DNA of 64,000 bases from Congzhengia minquanensis. Lineage in GTDB: Bacteria; Bacillota; Clostridia; UBA1381; UBA9506. The stretch covers positions 62,001-126,000 of the forward strand of contig NZ_JACRSU010000001.1 in the NCBI RefSeq assembly GCF_014384785.1, written 5' to 3'. Under the pieces are notes generated by a model that did no database searches, was not told where the DNA came from, and saw nothing but the letters and a program-made list of their open reading frames with translations. Shown here piece after piece: positions 33,702 to 41,892 of this stretch (position 1 is its first letter; every line of letters starts with the position of its first letter). Position numbers and translations under genes: made by a program.

Positions 33702-34571
33702 CTACAAATTTCTTTTTATAATCGCATTGGATATTTGTGAAAATTGTACCAACGACAGCGCCTCTCCGCGGATATTTTCAGAAATATGAAGCTCCCGCAG
33801 AATCTCGCGCAGCGTTTCTTTTTTCACGTTAATTACCTCGTTTTGTGAAACACAGTTTAAAAATGTTTTCCGGCGCATTAAAAACGCCGCTTTAATCAGG
33901 GTAAAAAAGTGCTGTTCGTCTATAACGTCCACAGGCGGTTTTTGACGCGCCGTCAGTTTTATGACGGAGGACCAAACCTTTGGAACGGGCATAAATGCCT
34001 CGGGGGGAACATCAATCACCGTTTCGGCCTCGCAGCAAAAGTTTACGCTGTAGGTAATTGCGCCGCAGTTTTTGTCGCCAGGGTGAGCGGTAAGGCGCTG
34101 CGCAACCTCTTTTTGCACCATAATGACCAAGCTCTCAAACCCCGGATTTTCCTCCAGCAGCTTCATCACAATTGGCGTGGTGATGTAATATGGAAGATTT
34201 GCAACAACTTTTACGGGGCCGCTCTCAAACTCATTTTCAAAAAGTTCTTTTAAAGAAAGGTCCATAATGTCGCCATGAATAATATTTACATTGTCAAACC
34301 CGGACAAATTCTCGCCCAAAAGCGGCAAAAGCCCCGTATCAATTTCTACCGCCGCTACCTTTTTGGCTGCCGCTGCAAGCCTGCAGGTTAACGCCCCGGC
34401 GCCGGGGCCAATTTCCAAAACATTTGTGTCTGCGTCAATTTCTGAAGCCTCAACGATTTTATCCAAAATGGAATCGTCTATTAAAAAGTTTTGTCCCAAA
34501 GCTTTGTTAAACTTAAGGCCCCGTTCGTTCATCTGACCTTTTATCACATTTCTGTTATTCAGTTTCAGCAA
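33702..34571 (-). CDS. rsmA: 16S rRNA dimethyladenosine transferase
   Basis: The KsgA/RsmA methyltransferase, about 289 residues, which dimethylates two adjacent adenosines in helix 45 of 16S rRNA. It has FNKALGQNFLIDDSILDKIV, the SAM motif LEIGPGAGALTCRL, the acidic VAAVEID, and the catalytic NLPYYITTPI. A GAGGTG site lies seven bases before a TTG start at 34571; an ATG 13 codons on is an alternative. It has its own promoter (34651-34680). Confidence 0.95.
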   Translation of the reverse strand: MLKLNNRNVIKGQMNERGLKFNKALGQNFLIDDSILDKIVEASEIDADTNVLEIGPGAGALTCRLAAAAKKVAAVEIDTGLLPLLGENLSGFDNVNIIHGDIMDLSLKELFENEFESGPVKVVANLPYYITTPIVMKLLEENPGFESLVIMVQKEVAQRLTAHPGDKNCGAITYSVNFCCEAETVIDVPPEAFMPVPKVWSSVIKLTARQKPPVDVIDEQHFFTLIKAAFLMRRKTFLNCVSQNEVINVKKETLREILRELHISENIRGEALSLVQFSQISNAIIKRNL

Positions 34572-34650
34572 AATAATACACCTCGAATTCTAACTGTTCA
34601 CTATATAACCTATTTGCACACACCGGCACAAATTCTTATCAGCGAGTTTC

Positions 34651-34680
34651 ATTATAGCATATTACTTTTAGAAATTCCAA
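34651..34680 (-). promoter_or_regulatory. Promoter of rsmA
   Basis: -35 TTGGAA (34675-34680) and a perfect -10 TATAAT (34651-34656) on the minus strand, 18 bases apart, about 75 bases before the start codon. Confidence 0.65.
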
Positions 34681-34750
34681 CAAATCTAACAAAATTAACC
34701 ATTCAGACACAAATCATTCAAAAGTCGTTAAAACAACAGGACGGCAATGA

Positions 34751-36847
34751 TTAACGAAAATCAAATACCGCCCTGCCGTTATCAAGCTTTAATTTGGCGC
34801 TGAACACCTTGCCGCTTTTGGGAGAGATGAACCCTTCAATCTTATATGTTTCGCCCTCTGAGAGCAATTTTTTTACATTGCTAAGTGAAATTACCCGGCC
34901 GCAAATCACGCCATTAATCGTAAATTTGCAGCCCTCTTTATATTTGCTGCAGCCATATCCAAAGCTTGTTCTTCGAACTTCCCCGCCGCACAGGGGACAC
35001 GTTCCCGCCGCGTCTCCCATAAATCCGTCGTCTGCGTCCAGTTCCGGCGGCACTGCCTTTTTTTGAAATACCGCAGCAATTTCCTGCTCCGCAAGATGAA
35101 CGCTGTCAAGAATGGAACACTCCGATCGGTAAACCTTTTTCAACGCTTTGCCAAGCTCAGCCGTTTTATATTTGTCCATGTTAATTCCCATTCGCATTAA
35201 CGCTTCAATCAGAAATTCTCCATCTTTTAAAATGGTATAAACATCTTTTTTCAGCATAATATAGCCGCTTTTTCTGGCATTGTCGATAATTCCTGTTCTG
35301 GTAGCTTCTGTGCCCAGCTCCAAGCCCTCGAACACCGCGCGGTATTCCTCTGAGTCATCTTCTGACTGGGCATTCGCCTTTTCTTCCCGAAAGGGATTTT
35401 TTAAATAGTTGTTTAACGTTTCAATGGTATAGTGCTTTGGCGGGCTTGTTTCCTTTTCCACAGGCTTAAAGTGAATGTTTACTGCGTCACCCTTTTTTAA
35501 GGGCGGCAACAGCTTATCCTTTTTTAAATAATCGTCATATTTTGTCCAGCCCGGCTCTAAAATCACTGTTCCTCTGAGCGTAAATTCTTCTAAGCCGCCG
35601 ACGCTGATTTTAATTTCTGTTTTTTCTGCAACGCACTTTTCCGCGCAGAACACCGCCACAAACCTTCTCATAATGGTGCTGTAAACAGCATATTCCTTTT
35701 CCGATAAGTGCTCTTTTTTTGGTATTTTGGTTGTTGGCGTCAGCGCGGAGTGGGATTCAATTTTGCTGTCGTCAAAAATGGTTTTGGAAAACTGAAACGC
35801 CACTGGATAGCCAATGCCGCCAACAGCCGCAATTACTTTCTTCACCTTATCCTGCTCTGCCACAGCCAGATATTCCGAGTTTGTTCTCGGATAGGTCACA
35901 TACCCCTTTTCATATAAACCCTGCACCGTGTTAAGGCTTTCTTCCATAGACATTTTATATTTTTTTCCCAGCGCATTCTGCAGTTTTGTAAGAGAATACA
36001 GTTTTCCCGGCTTTAACGTGTCCTTTTTACGTTTTACCGAGGTGACAACTGCCTTTTCATTGTTATATTTTGCACAAAGAGCCTGTGCTTCGGCCAGCTT
36101 TTCCTTTGAGAACTTTTCTTTTGAAAGAAGCTCAATTTCCGCGCCGTTTGTTTCTTCTTTGCTGAAAATTCCAAAATATTTTTCCGGCACAAAGTTTTTA
36201 ATCGCCATGTCCCGGTCGTAAATTGCCTTCACAATGGGGACAATCACCCGGCCCACGCGCAGAAGCTTTCCTGATTTTAAAGTTGCATAACGGGTTAAAT
36301 TTACGCCATACAGCCAATCGATAAAAGTGCGTGCATAGCCCTCGTTTGCCAGATTGTCATATTCTGTTTCGTCCTTTAGCTCTTTTATGCCTTCTAAAAT
36401 TGTTTCCGGCGTCTGGTCCGGCAGCCACAAGCGCTTTAGCTGTTTCGGCTGTTTCAGCGCTTTGTCCACGCACGTTCGGATAATAATTTCACCCTCACGG
36501 TCTGAGTCGCCGGCGTTTACAATGGTCTCAACATCATCCCTGTTACAGAGGGAAGATATAATTTCAAACTGGGCTTTCACACCGCCGTCTGTCTGCTTTT
36601 TTTCATCGCGGCGGAGCTGAAACTCAAACTTTTTTGGAAAGCATGGCAGGTTATCCATAGTCCATTTTGGCCGAGGTTCTTTGCCGCCCGTGTAATATTC
36701 CACATCTGCCAGAGAAAACAGATGGCCAAAGGCCCAGGTTACGATAAAGCCATTGCCTTCAAGATACCCATTGAAACGTTTCATTCCGCCTATGGCAGAA
36801 GAAATATTTCGCGCAAGGCTTGGTTTTTCTGCAACAATTAAAATCAT
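34751..36847 (-). CDS. topB: DNA topoisomerase III
   Basis: A type IA topoisomerase of 698 residues that passes single strands and decatenates DNA. The TOPRIM domain holds NAGDSDREGEII, and the active-site Tyr lies in GYVTYPRTNSEYLA (about residue 310). The C terminus carries a four-Cys zinc finger (CPLCGGEVRRTSFGYGC, then EGC) and a final beta domain. The length and lack of mobile genes nearby fit a chromosomal topB rather than a plasmid relative. HU is encoded just upstream. Confidence 0.92.
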   Translation of the reverse strand: MILIVAEKPSLARNISSAIGGMKRFNGYLEGNGFIVTWAFGHLFSLADVEYYTGGKEPRPKWTMDNLPCFPKKFEFQLRRDEKKQTDGGVKAQFEIISSLCNRDDVETIVNAGDSDREGEIIIRTCVDKALKQPKQLKRLWLPDQTPETILEGIKELKDETEYDNLANEGYARTFIDWLYGVNLTRYATLKSGKLLRVGRVIVPIVKAIYDRDMAIKNFVPEKYFGIFSKEETNGAEIELLSKEKFSKEKLAEAQALCAKYNNEKAVVTSVKRKKDTLKPGKLYSLTKLQNALGKKYKMSMEESLNTVQGLYEKGYVTYPRTNSEYLAVAEQDKVKKVIAAVGGIGYPVAFQFSKTIFDDSKIESHSALTPTTKIPKKEHLSEKEYAVYSTIMRRFVAVFCAEKCVAEKTEIKISVGGLEEFTLRGTVILEPGWTKYDDYLKKDKLLPPLKKGDAVNIHFKPVEKETSPPKHYTIETLNNYLKNPFREEKANAQSEDDSEEYRAVFEGLELGTEATRTGIIDNARKSGYIMLKKDVYTILKDGEFLIEALMRMGINMDKYKTAELGKALKKVYRSECSILDSVHLAEQEIAAVFQKKAVPPELDADDGFMGDAAGTCPLCGGEVRRTSFGYGCSKYKEGCKFTINGVICGRVISLSNVKKLLSEGETYKIEGFISPKSGKVFSAKLKLDNGRAVFDFR

Positions 36848-36867
36848 TTTGAAGCCCTCTTAAACGT

Positions 36868-36900
36868 AAAAAAGTGAAAGAGCGGTGCCACTCTTTCACC
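36868..36900 (-). terminator. Rho-independent terminator after HU
   Basis: Stem GTGAAAGAG/CTCTTTCAC with an eight-base loop, followed on the minus strand by six T. Confidence 0.85.
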
Positions 36901-36917
36901 TTAAAAATTTCTTACAA

Positions 36918-37190
36918 TTATTTCAGCGCATCTTTCAGCGCTTTGCCTGCTTTGAATGCAGGTACCTTTGAAGCCGCAATTTTAATTGCTTCGCCTGTCT
37001 GCGGGTTTTTCCCCATTCTTTCAGCGCGGGCACGAACCTCGAATGTACCAAAACCAACCAATGCAACTTTGTCATCATTCTTTAAGCTTTCTGTGATTGC
37101 ATCAATTGTTGCATTAACAGCAGCATCAGAATCTTTCTTAGAAAGTCCTGTCTTTTCTGCAACTGCCGATACTAATTCTGTCTTATTCAT
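36918..37190 (-). CDS. hup: HU family DNA-binding protein
   Basis: A 90-residue nucleoid protein that bends DNA as a dimer. It reads [20 protein letters not shown], then the beta-arm region [26 protein letters not shown] and the closing [15 protein letters not shown], as usual for HU. The frame opens three codons earlier with GTG, but the second ATG (37190) is six bases from GAGGTG and gives the exact family length. Confidence 0.96.
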   Translation of the reverse strand: MNKTELVSAVAEKTGLSKKDSDAAVNATIDAITESLKNDDKVALVGFGTFEVRARAERMGKNPQTGEAIKIAASKVPAFKAGKALKDALK

Positions 37191-37223
37191 CATTATCACC
37201 TCATTTTTTTACAATATGAAAAC

Positions 37224-37252
37224 ATTTTAACATATTTTCTAAAAAAAAACAA
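37224..37252 (-). promoter_or_regulatory. Promoter of hup
   Basis: -35 TTGTTT (37247-37252) and -10 TAAAAT (37224-37229) with a 17-base spacer on the minus strand, about 30 bases before the start codon. Confidence 0.55.
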
Positions 37253-37296
37253 GTGATTTTTCAAAAAAATATTATGAAAAATGGCTTATTAATACG

Positions 37297-37407
37297 TTAC
37301 CTAGAGCCAATGATTAAAATTGCGGCATAAGCCACAATAGAAACCACCATCGCCAGCGCAACGATGAAACTTAAAATTCTTGCTATTCTTTTTTGTTTTG
37401 AATTCAT
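37297..37407 (-). CDS. Small membrane peptide, 36 residues
   Basis: A short frame with a GGAG ribosome binding site nine bases before its ATG. The basic head MNSKQKRIARI is followed by one hydrophobic helix (about 11-34, LSFIVALAMVVSIVAYAAIL) and a short tail. Basic-in topology predicts a single-pass inner membrane peptide. Similar tiny basic-plus-helix peptides are common in Clostridia, but I cannot name a family. It stands alone between hup and a tRNA gene. Confidence 0.6.
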   Translation of the reverse strand: MNSKQKRIARILSFIVALAMVVSIVAYAAILIIGSR

Positions 37408-37487
37408 ACGATTCTTCTCCATCATTTTGTCGTTAAGTTGGTTATACCACATTTTTCAAAAAAAATCAATGGATTTTTAATTTCATC

Positions 37488-37516
37488 TTGACAAAAATAG
37501 AATTTAATGCTAAACT
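37488..37516 (+). promoter_or_regulatory. Promoter of tRNA-Leu(CAA)
   Basis: Perfect -35 TTGACA (37488-37493) and -10 TAAACT (37511-37516) with a 17-base spacer, ending 18 bases before the tRNA. Confidence 0.75.
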
Positions 37517-37534
37517 ATTTAAGTCAGGTTTTTT

Positions 37535-37621
37535 GCCGCTGTGATGGAATTGGCAGACGTAGCGGACTCAAAATCCGCCGGTAGCGATACCGTGCCGGTT
37601 CGACTCCGGCCAGCGGCACCA
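37535..37621 (+). tRNA. tRNA-Leu, anticodon CAA
   Basis: A class II tRNA of 87 bases. The acceptor arms GCCGCTG and CAGCGGC pair fully, the discriminator is A and CCA is encoded (37619-37621). The anticodon stem GCGGA/TCCGC encloses CTCAAAA, giving CAA (37569-37571), which reads UUG. The long variable arm and the CCGGTTCGACTCCGG T-arm are typical of tRNA-Leu. Confidence 0.97.
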
Positions 37622-37629
37622 AAAAAGTC

Positions 37630-37670
37630 AGGACGAAATAGATGTAATATCTGTTTCGTCCTAATTTTTT
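37630..37670 (+). terminator. Terminator after tRNA-Leu(CAA)
   Basis: Arms AGGACGAAATAGAT and ATCTGTTTCGTCCT with mismatches near the loop, then AATTTTTT on the plus strand. Confidence 0.85.
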
Positions 37671-37726
37671 AATTATAAGAAGAGATTTTTCAATTTACAG
37701 TTAATATAAGCTCGGGAGGTAATATT

Positions 37727-38533
37727 ATGGCATTGTTTACTCCAGCGGACAGAAAAAGTATTATGGATTACATCGTATCCTTTACAGAGCAGAACGAGCA
37801 TATAGTAGCACTAGTTGCTGTCGGTTCAGGCTCTTTTGGTTATACTGATGAATTATCTGATTTAGATTTTGTAGTAGCAATTGACAGCGGCGAGAATTTG
37901 GATATAGTGAAAGACTCTGTCGCAAATGAACTTAGCAAGAAAGCGTCGATTATCTACTTTAAGCAAGACCCCGATATACCGCTGCAAGTTTATTTGTGCG
38001 ATAATTTTCTTGAGATTGACATCGGCTACGGTGTCTATACCGATGCCGCAGCTACCCGAGCACATTGGAAAGTGCTGTTTGACAAAACCGGCACCGTTCA
38101 GGAGGCGATGCAAACATCTTGGGAGAAAGCAAAAAAAGATCCAAAAATAGACGAATATGCAAAGGAACTCTCGGAATGTTCCGATCGCGTGTGGAGCAAT
38201 CTGATGCACGGTGCGGTTGCAATAAAACGCAGACAATACTTTAGAGCAATTGCGGAACTTGACATCGCACGTAACTTCCTTGTAAAATTGCTCGGCTTGC
38301 GATATTCTCTTGATACTGAACGCGGCAGAGATGTTGATAAACTTCCGGAATTCGAATTACATACTCTAAAAAAGACTCTTGTCAGAGATTTTTCACAAGA
38401 GGCACTCTGGTCAAACCTTACCTGCCTTACCAATGCTATATATGCAGAACTTGAGCGTAGCGAGAAGCAAGCTTGTATTAAAATAAATCGTCAGCAAGTA
38501 AATGAATATATAAATGCATGCCGAAATTTTTAG
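37727..38533 (+). CDS. Nucleotidyltransferase-fold protein (ANT/Lnu-like)
   Basis: A soluble protein of 268 residues with the polymerase-beta nucleotidyltransferase motif GSGSFGYTDELSDLDFVV (about 34-51, GSx10DxD), a third acidic residue in FLEIDIGYG and a helical C-terminal half. Size and layout resemble aminoglycoside and lincosamide nucleotidyltransferases, which modify drugs with NMP, but many such proteins have other or no known substrates. A GGGAGG site precedes the ATG. It is the only plus-strand protein gene for many kilobases, stands between a tRNA terminator and a bidirectional terminator, and could be acquired. Resistance is not shown. Confidence 0.7.
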   Translation: MALFTPADRKSIMDYIVSFTEQNEHIVALVAVGSGSFGYTDELSDLDFVVAIDSGENLDIVKDSVANELSKKASIIYFKQDPDIPLQVYLCDNFLEIDIGYGVYTDAAATRAHWKVLFDKTGTVQEAMQTSWEKAKKDPKIDEYAKELSECSDRVWSNLMHGAVAIKRRQYFRAIAELDIARNFLVKLLGLRYSLDTERGRDVDKLPEFELHTLKKTLVRDFSQEALWSNLTCLTNAIYAELERSEKQACIKINRQQVNEYINACRNF

Positions 38534-38589
38534 TCGATACCAAGGATTATTCGCATAATTCACCTGCATTTATTTTGACCTAATGATGC

Positions 38590-38616
38590 AAAAATCCCCC
38601 GAAAATCGGGGGATTT
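38590..38616. terminator. Bidirectional terminator
   Basis: AAATCCCCCGA against TCGGGGGATTT with a four-base loop, T-rich on both sides. It ends the nucleotidyltransferase gene and the convergent SGNH/NodB gene. Confidence 0.88.
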
Positions 38617-38618
38617 AT

Positions 38619-41600
38619 TTATTTTACCGAAACGTTTACTGCTTCTGCAATGGGCCTTAGCGTTGTTAAATTTTCGATAAAAAGTATCTTTAATCTTTTT
38701 ACCTCCTCTGATAAAAGAGAAGTAACATCTACGTGATATGGCGTATTTGCCTCTATTTGAACATCCTTTTGAACAACGCCCTCCACCAGCCTGTTCTGTT
38801 CGTCATATGCCGCGATGAAAACATCGCCGCAAATTCCTGCAGGCGAGGTTATCAAAAGGATTCCGTCCGCGTTAACTTCTGCTGAGGTGCATTTGTTTAA
38901 TAATTCTATTATGACTGCCGTTTGCGCACTTGACAAAGTTTGGTTTAAACAGGTTTCGCTATCTTCCAACGGCACAATGGCATTTGCTTTCACCAAAACC
39001 GTTTTCCCATTCGATTTGAGATAAATATCTTGGTCAGATGGATTATAAACAGCATTACCCTGTCCTGTCTGCTTTAAATTCCGGAACGATGTTGTATATT
39101 CGGCAATTTCGCGGTTGGTGGCATACCACACATCGTTTCTGTCCGACACTTTTGTCAGCAATTCCTCCATGACATTCCACGACTTAGGACTGCTTTCATT
39201 CAGCTCGTAAGTGTGGCCCCACACAGAAAATACCCGAAGGTCTTCCCCATCCGCCAAAAACGGTTCAACAAAACTAAGAGCGCTGTTGTGGTGACATGTC
39301 ATTTTCCAAGCCAAAAAATCGTTGGGCAATGTAAAATCCCCGGTGGTGGCAACAGGCCGGGCATATAAAACATTGTTTTTTCTGAGCTGCTCAATAACAA
39401 ACGCATTGTTCCAGCCTGCACCGCCGGGATATGCATAGCCCACAGGTTCAATCCCTGTTAGGGTTGTAATTCTTTGTCTGTCTTTCGTAATTTCCGTTTC
39501 AATGTTCTCTGCTGTAATGTTTTCATCCCGCAGGGGAAGGTGGGTGTAGCCGTGCATACTTGCTTCATGCTTTTGATATACGCGCTTTACATCATACATT
39601 TGGAGCAGATTATGGCCGGACTGAACGCCCCCTAATTTTCCCGAAATGACATTAAATGTCCCTTTGACCCCATACCGGTCCAGCATGTTCACCAGTTTTT
39701 CGTCGCTTTCCAGCGCGTCGTCGTAACTTAACGTAAACGCCTTTGTTTTTCCGCCGGGAAGCAGCATAGAATAGGTGGCAGGCCGGTTTTGAAAAGACAC
39801 GGTGGCAGTGGTTTTTGGAATAATTTCACTATTTTCTAAATCGCAGGACTCGATAATTTTAATCTCATCGGTTTCCGTTACCGTTAACCCTGTTTTAAAT
39901 TCATATAATTCGCCCTTTTTGAAAGTAGTATTCTTAATTAAAAATGAGTCTTTCAGCGTATCGCCATGAAACACCGCGATTACAATGCTTTCCGTCTTGT
40001 CCACAGGCGAGGAAATAAAGACCGTTCCATCCGCTGCAGAAAAATAAACATTTGCCGCACTGCCTTTTTTCGTTTTTACCCCAGCCAGTTCCCTTAAAAG
40101 TTCTTCATAAGCGTTTTCAATGCGGTAAGTGACCATTCCGCTCCTGATTTCAGACAGATATTTTTCTGCTAAATCGGCCAATTGTATCTGCTCATTTGAC
40201 CCATATTGACTGAAATCCACCTGCGAAAACGCATTCTCCGCTTTTTCTGCATAGTAGTTTTGCAGAAAGGTTAAGGTTTGGGTTGCGGTCAGCGTTGTGT
40301 CCGCGGGAACAGACACTCTCATGTTTGTCAGATCGACTGCCGTTTCCTGCATTGCCGCAAGATAAATCAGCGTGTGGGCGCTGTCTTTTAAAAAGCCTTG
40401 TTCGTCGTAATAGCTTTCGCTTAAATATTCCACGTCTGCAATGGGCTTTAGCACATGAAAAACATTTGCAACGCAGAGTTTAATTCCATTATCTTTCACG
40501 TAGGCCTCCTCCGCTGCATCAATCAGCGCCTCAGAAAAAGCTTCCAGCAAAAGATTATTTTCCCGTTTGGCGCTTGGCACAGGCGTCAGGAGCATAAGCG
40601 CAATGTTTCGGGACTTTGCTGCAGAAATAATTTTTGCAACGGCTTGCTTATATTCTGAAACCGTTGGCGTGCCTGTTCTGTCTCCTCGGTAAAGCGCCGG
40701 GATTTCAGGCATTACGATCGCGCAAGTCACATCAGGATATGCGTCGAATTGCGCACCGATTGTCTCTGCAATTGCTTGCGCCTCCTGACCGCTGTTAGAC
40801 AAATCAACCACTCTCTTGTTTTGATAGCGAGAGTCGTTTCTGAGCTTCATTCTGATGAATTCGGGATATGTCTGGCAAAAGCCGGCTGACGCCGCTGCAC
40901 CAGCTGTTGCACTGCCGCCGGTAATCAAAACAGAATCATATGCGGCAGAGGCTAAGCTTGACAGAAAAGCGTTATTTAAATCTGTCAGTTTGCTGTTAAT
41001 GTCGGTAAAATCAGCACGCTTTTTACCCCTTTTTAAATCTACTTTAAAGTCTAACTTTTTTTGCGTTTCATTCATTTGTTTTGGGGTTAAGGAAAGAACG
41101 CTGCTGTCCTTCACGCCCAAACCTTTTAAAATTGCTTTTGCAATTTCTGCTTGCCCAAAGCGGTTGGGGTGGTAGGCGTCGGCCTCGTAATAATCCGCAA
41201 ATGCCGGCAGGTTTTCATCTGTACCATAAGCAATATTGTCAAAGACTGTGGACAGGTCAATGTGAGTGATGTCGTAGCCTTGTGCTGCCATCTCCTCCGC
41301 CACCGTTTTAATTCCCGCTGAAATTTGCGTCAGCTTATGAATACTGCCATTCGAATTCATGGGAATTGGTGTAAACAAAATGATTTTACGGTTTTCCGGC
41401 ACACCAACTGCAACGTTTTCCGTTGATGGAACGATTTTTTCAATTAGCGTTCTATATTTGTCTGTAAACACTGCTTCTGTGTCAGATTTGTTATTCGTCC
41501 CCAGAAAAACAGAAACGATTTCCGCCTGATATTTCCCCAGCATATCGTCAAAGTTATTCAAATAGTCCTCAACCTTAAAGCCCGGAACTGCGGTTTTAAC

Positions 41601-41816
41601 AAAACGAAAATTGTTTCCTTGCTCAATGTTAAAATAGTATTTTAAATAATCGTCATATTTTTTATACCCGCGGCAGTAGAAGTCGCTGGTGATGCTGTCA
41701 CCTGCAACCAGCCAGGTTTTCGTTGTCTCGTCCGGCGCCGCATTTGCCGCTGGAAGCACCAAACCGGGCAGGATGAATACAATGGCAAGAAGTAAATAAA
41801 GTTGTTTTCTAATCAT
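38619..41816 (-). CDS. Secreted multi-domain protein: two SGNH hydrolase domains and a NodB deacetylase
   Basis: A 1065-residue secreted protein. After a signal peptide (to about ANA-AP), domain 1 (about 35-240) is an SGNH/GDSL esterase with GDSIT, LGTNN and DAYHPNRFGQ (Asp/His pair). Domain 2 (about 290-500) is SGNH-like but its GDS reads GGSAT, with a DSAH block. A beta module (about 585-670) leads to a polysaccharide deacetylase (NodB) domain (about 690-900) with SYDDA, MHGYTH (metal His pair) and YAYPGG. A second beta module ends the protein. It could remove O- and N-acyl groups from polysaccharides. The start is set by GAGGGG before ATG 41816. A terminator (41843) separates it from the previous gene. 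There are no SLH repeats. Confidence 0.78.
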   Translation of the reverse strand: MIRKQLYLLLAIVFILPGLVLPAANAAPDETTKTWLVAGDSITSDFYCRGYKKYDDYLKYYFNIEQGNNFRFVKTAVPGFKVEDYLNNFDDMLGKYQAEIVSVFLGTNNKSDTEAVFTDKYRTLIEKIVPSTENVAVGVPENRKIILFTPIPMNSNGSIHKLTQISAGIKTVAEEMAAQGYDITHIDLSTVFDNIAYGTDENLPAFADYYEADAYHPNRFGQAEIAKAILKGLGVKDSSVLSLTPKQMNETQKKLDFKVDLKRGKKRADFTDINSKLTDLNNAFLSSLASAAYDSVLITGGSATAGAAASAGFCQTYPEFIRMKLRNDSRYQNKRVVDLSNSGQEAQAIAETIGAQFDAYPDVTCAIVMPEIPALYRGDRTGTPTVSEYKQAVAKIISAAKSRNIALMLLTPVPSAKRENNLLLEAFSEALIDAAEEAYVKDNGIKLCVANVFHVLKPIADVEYLSESYYDEQGFLKDSAHTLIYLAAMQETAVDLTNMRVSVPADTTLTATQTLTFLQNYYAEKAENAFSQVDFSQYGSNEQIQLADLAEKYLSEIRSGMVTYRIENAYEELLRELAGVKTKKGSAANVYFSAADGTVFISSPVDKTESIVIAVFHGDTLKDSFLIKNTTFKKGELYEFKTGLTVTETDEIKIIESCDLENSEIIPKTTATVSFQNRPATYSMLLPGGKTKAFTLSYDDALESDEKLVNMLDRYGVKGTFNVISGKLGGVQSGHNLLQMYDVKRVYQKHEASMHGYTHLPLRDENITAENIETEITKDRQRITTLTGIEPVGYAYPGGAGWNNAFVIEQLRKNNVLYARPVATTGDFTLPNDFLAWKMTCHHNSALSFVEPFLADGEDLRVFSVWGHTYELNESSPKSWNVMEELLTKVSDRNDVWYATNREIAEYTTSFRNLKQTGQGNAVYNPSDQDIYLKSNGKTVLVKANAIVPLEDSETCLNQTLSSAQTAVIIELLNKCTSAEVNADGILLITSPAGICGDVFIAAYDEQNRLVEGVVQKDVQIEANTPYHVDVTSLLSEEVKRLKILFIENLTTLRPIAEAVNVSVK

Positions 41817-41842
41817 AAAACCCCTCATTTCCTTTGTAAAAT

Positions 41843-41880
41843 AAAACGACCATCTCGTTTTAAAATAAGATGGTCGTTTT
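41843..41880 (-). terminator. Terminator or attenuator inside the secreted-protein run
   Basis: Arms AAAACGACCATCT and AGATGGTCGTTTT are perfectly complementary over 13 bases with a 12-base loop; on the minus strand TTTTATTTTA follows. It lies between the 946-residue SLH protein gene and the SGNH/NodB gene. Confidence 0.75.
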
Positions 41881-41892
41881 GATTGCTTCCTC

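Noticed and set aside
37535..37621. tRNA-Leu as attachment site of an integrative element
   Set aside because: No duplicated tRNA 3' end and no integrase were found next to it; the recombinase at 10.8-11.6 kb is far away and linked to other sites.
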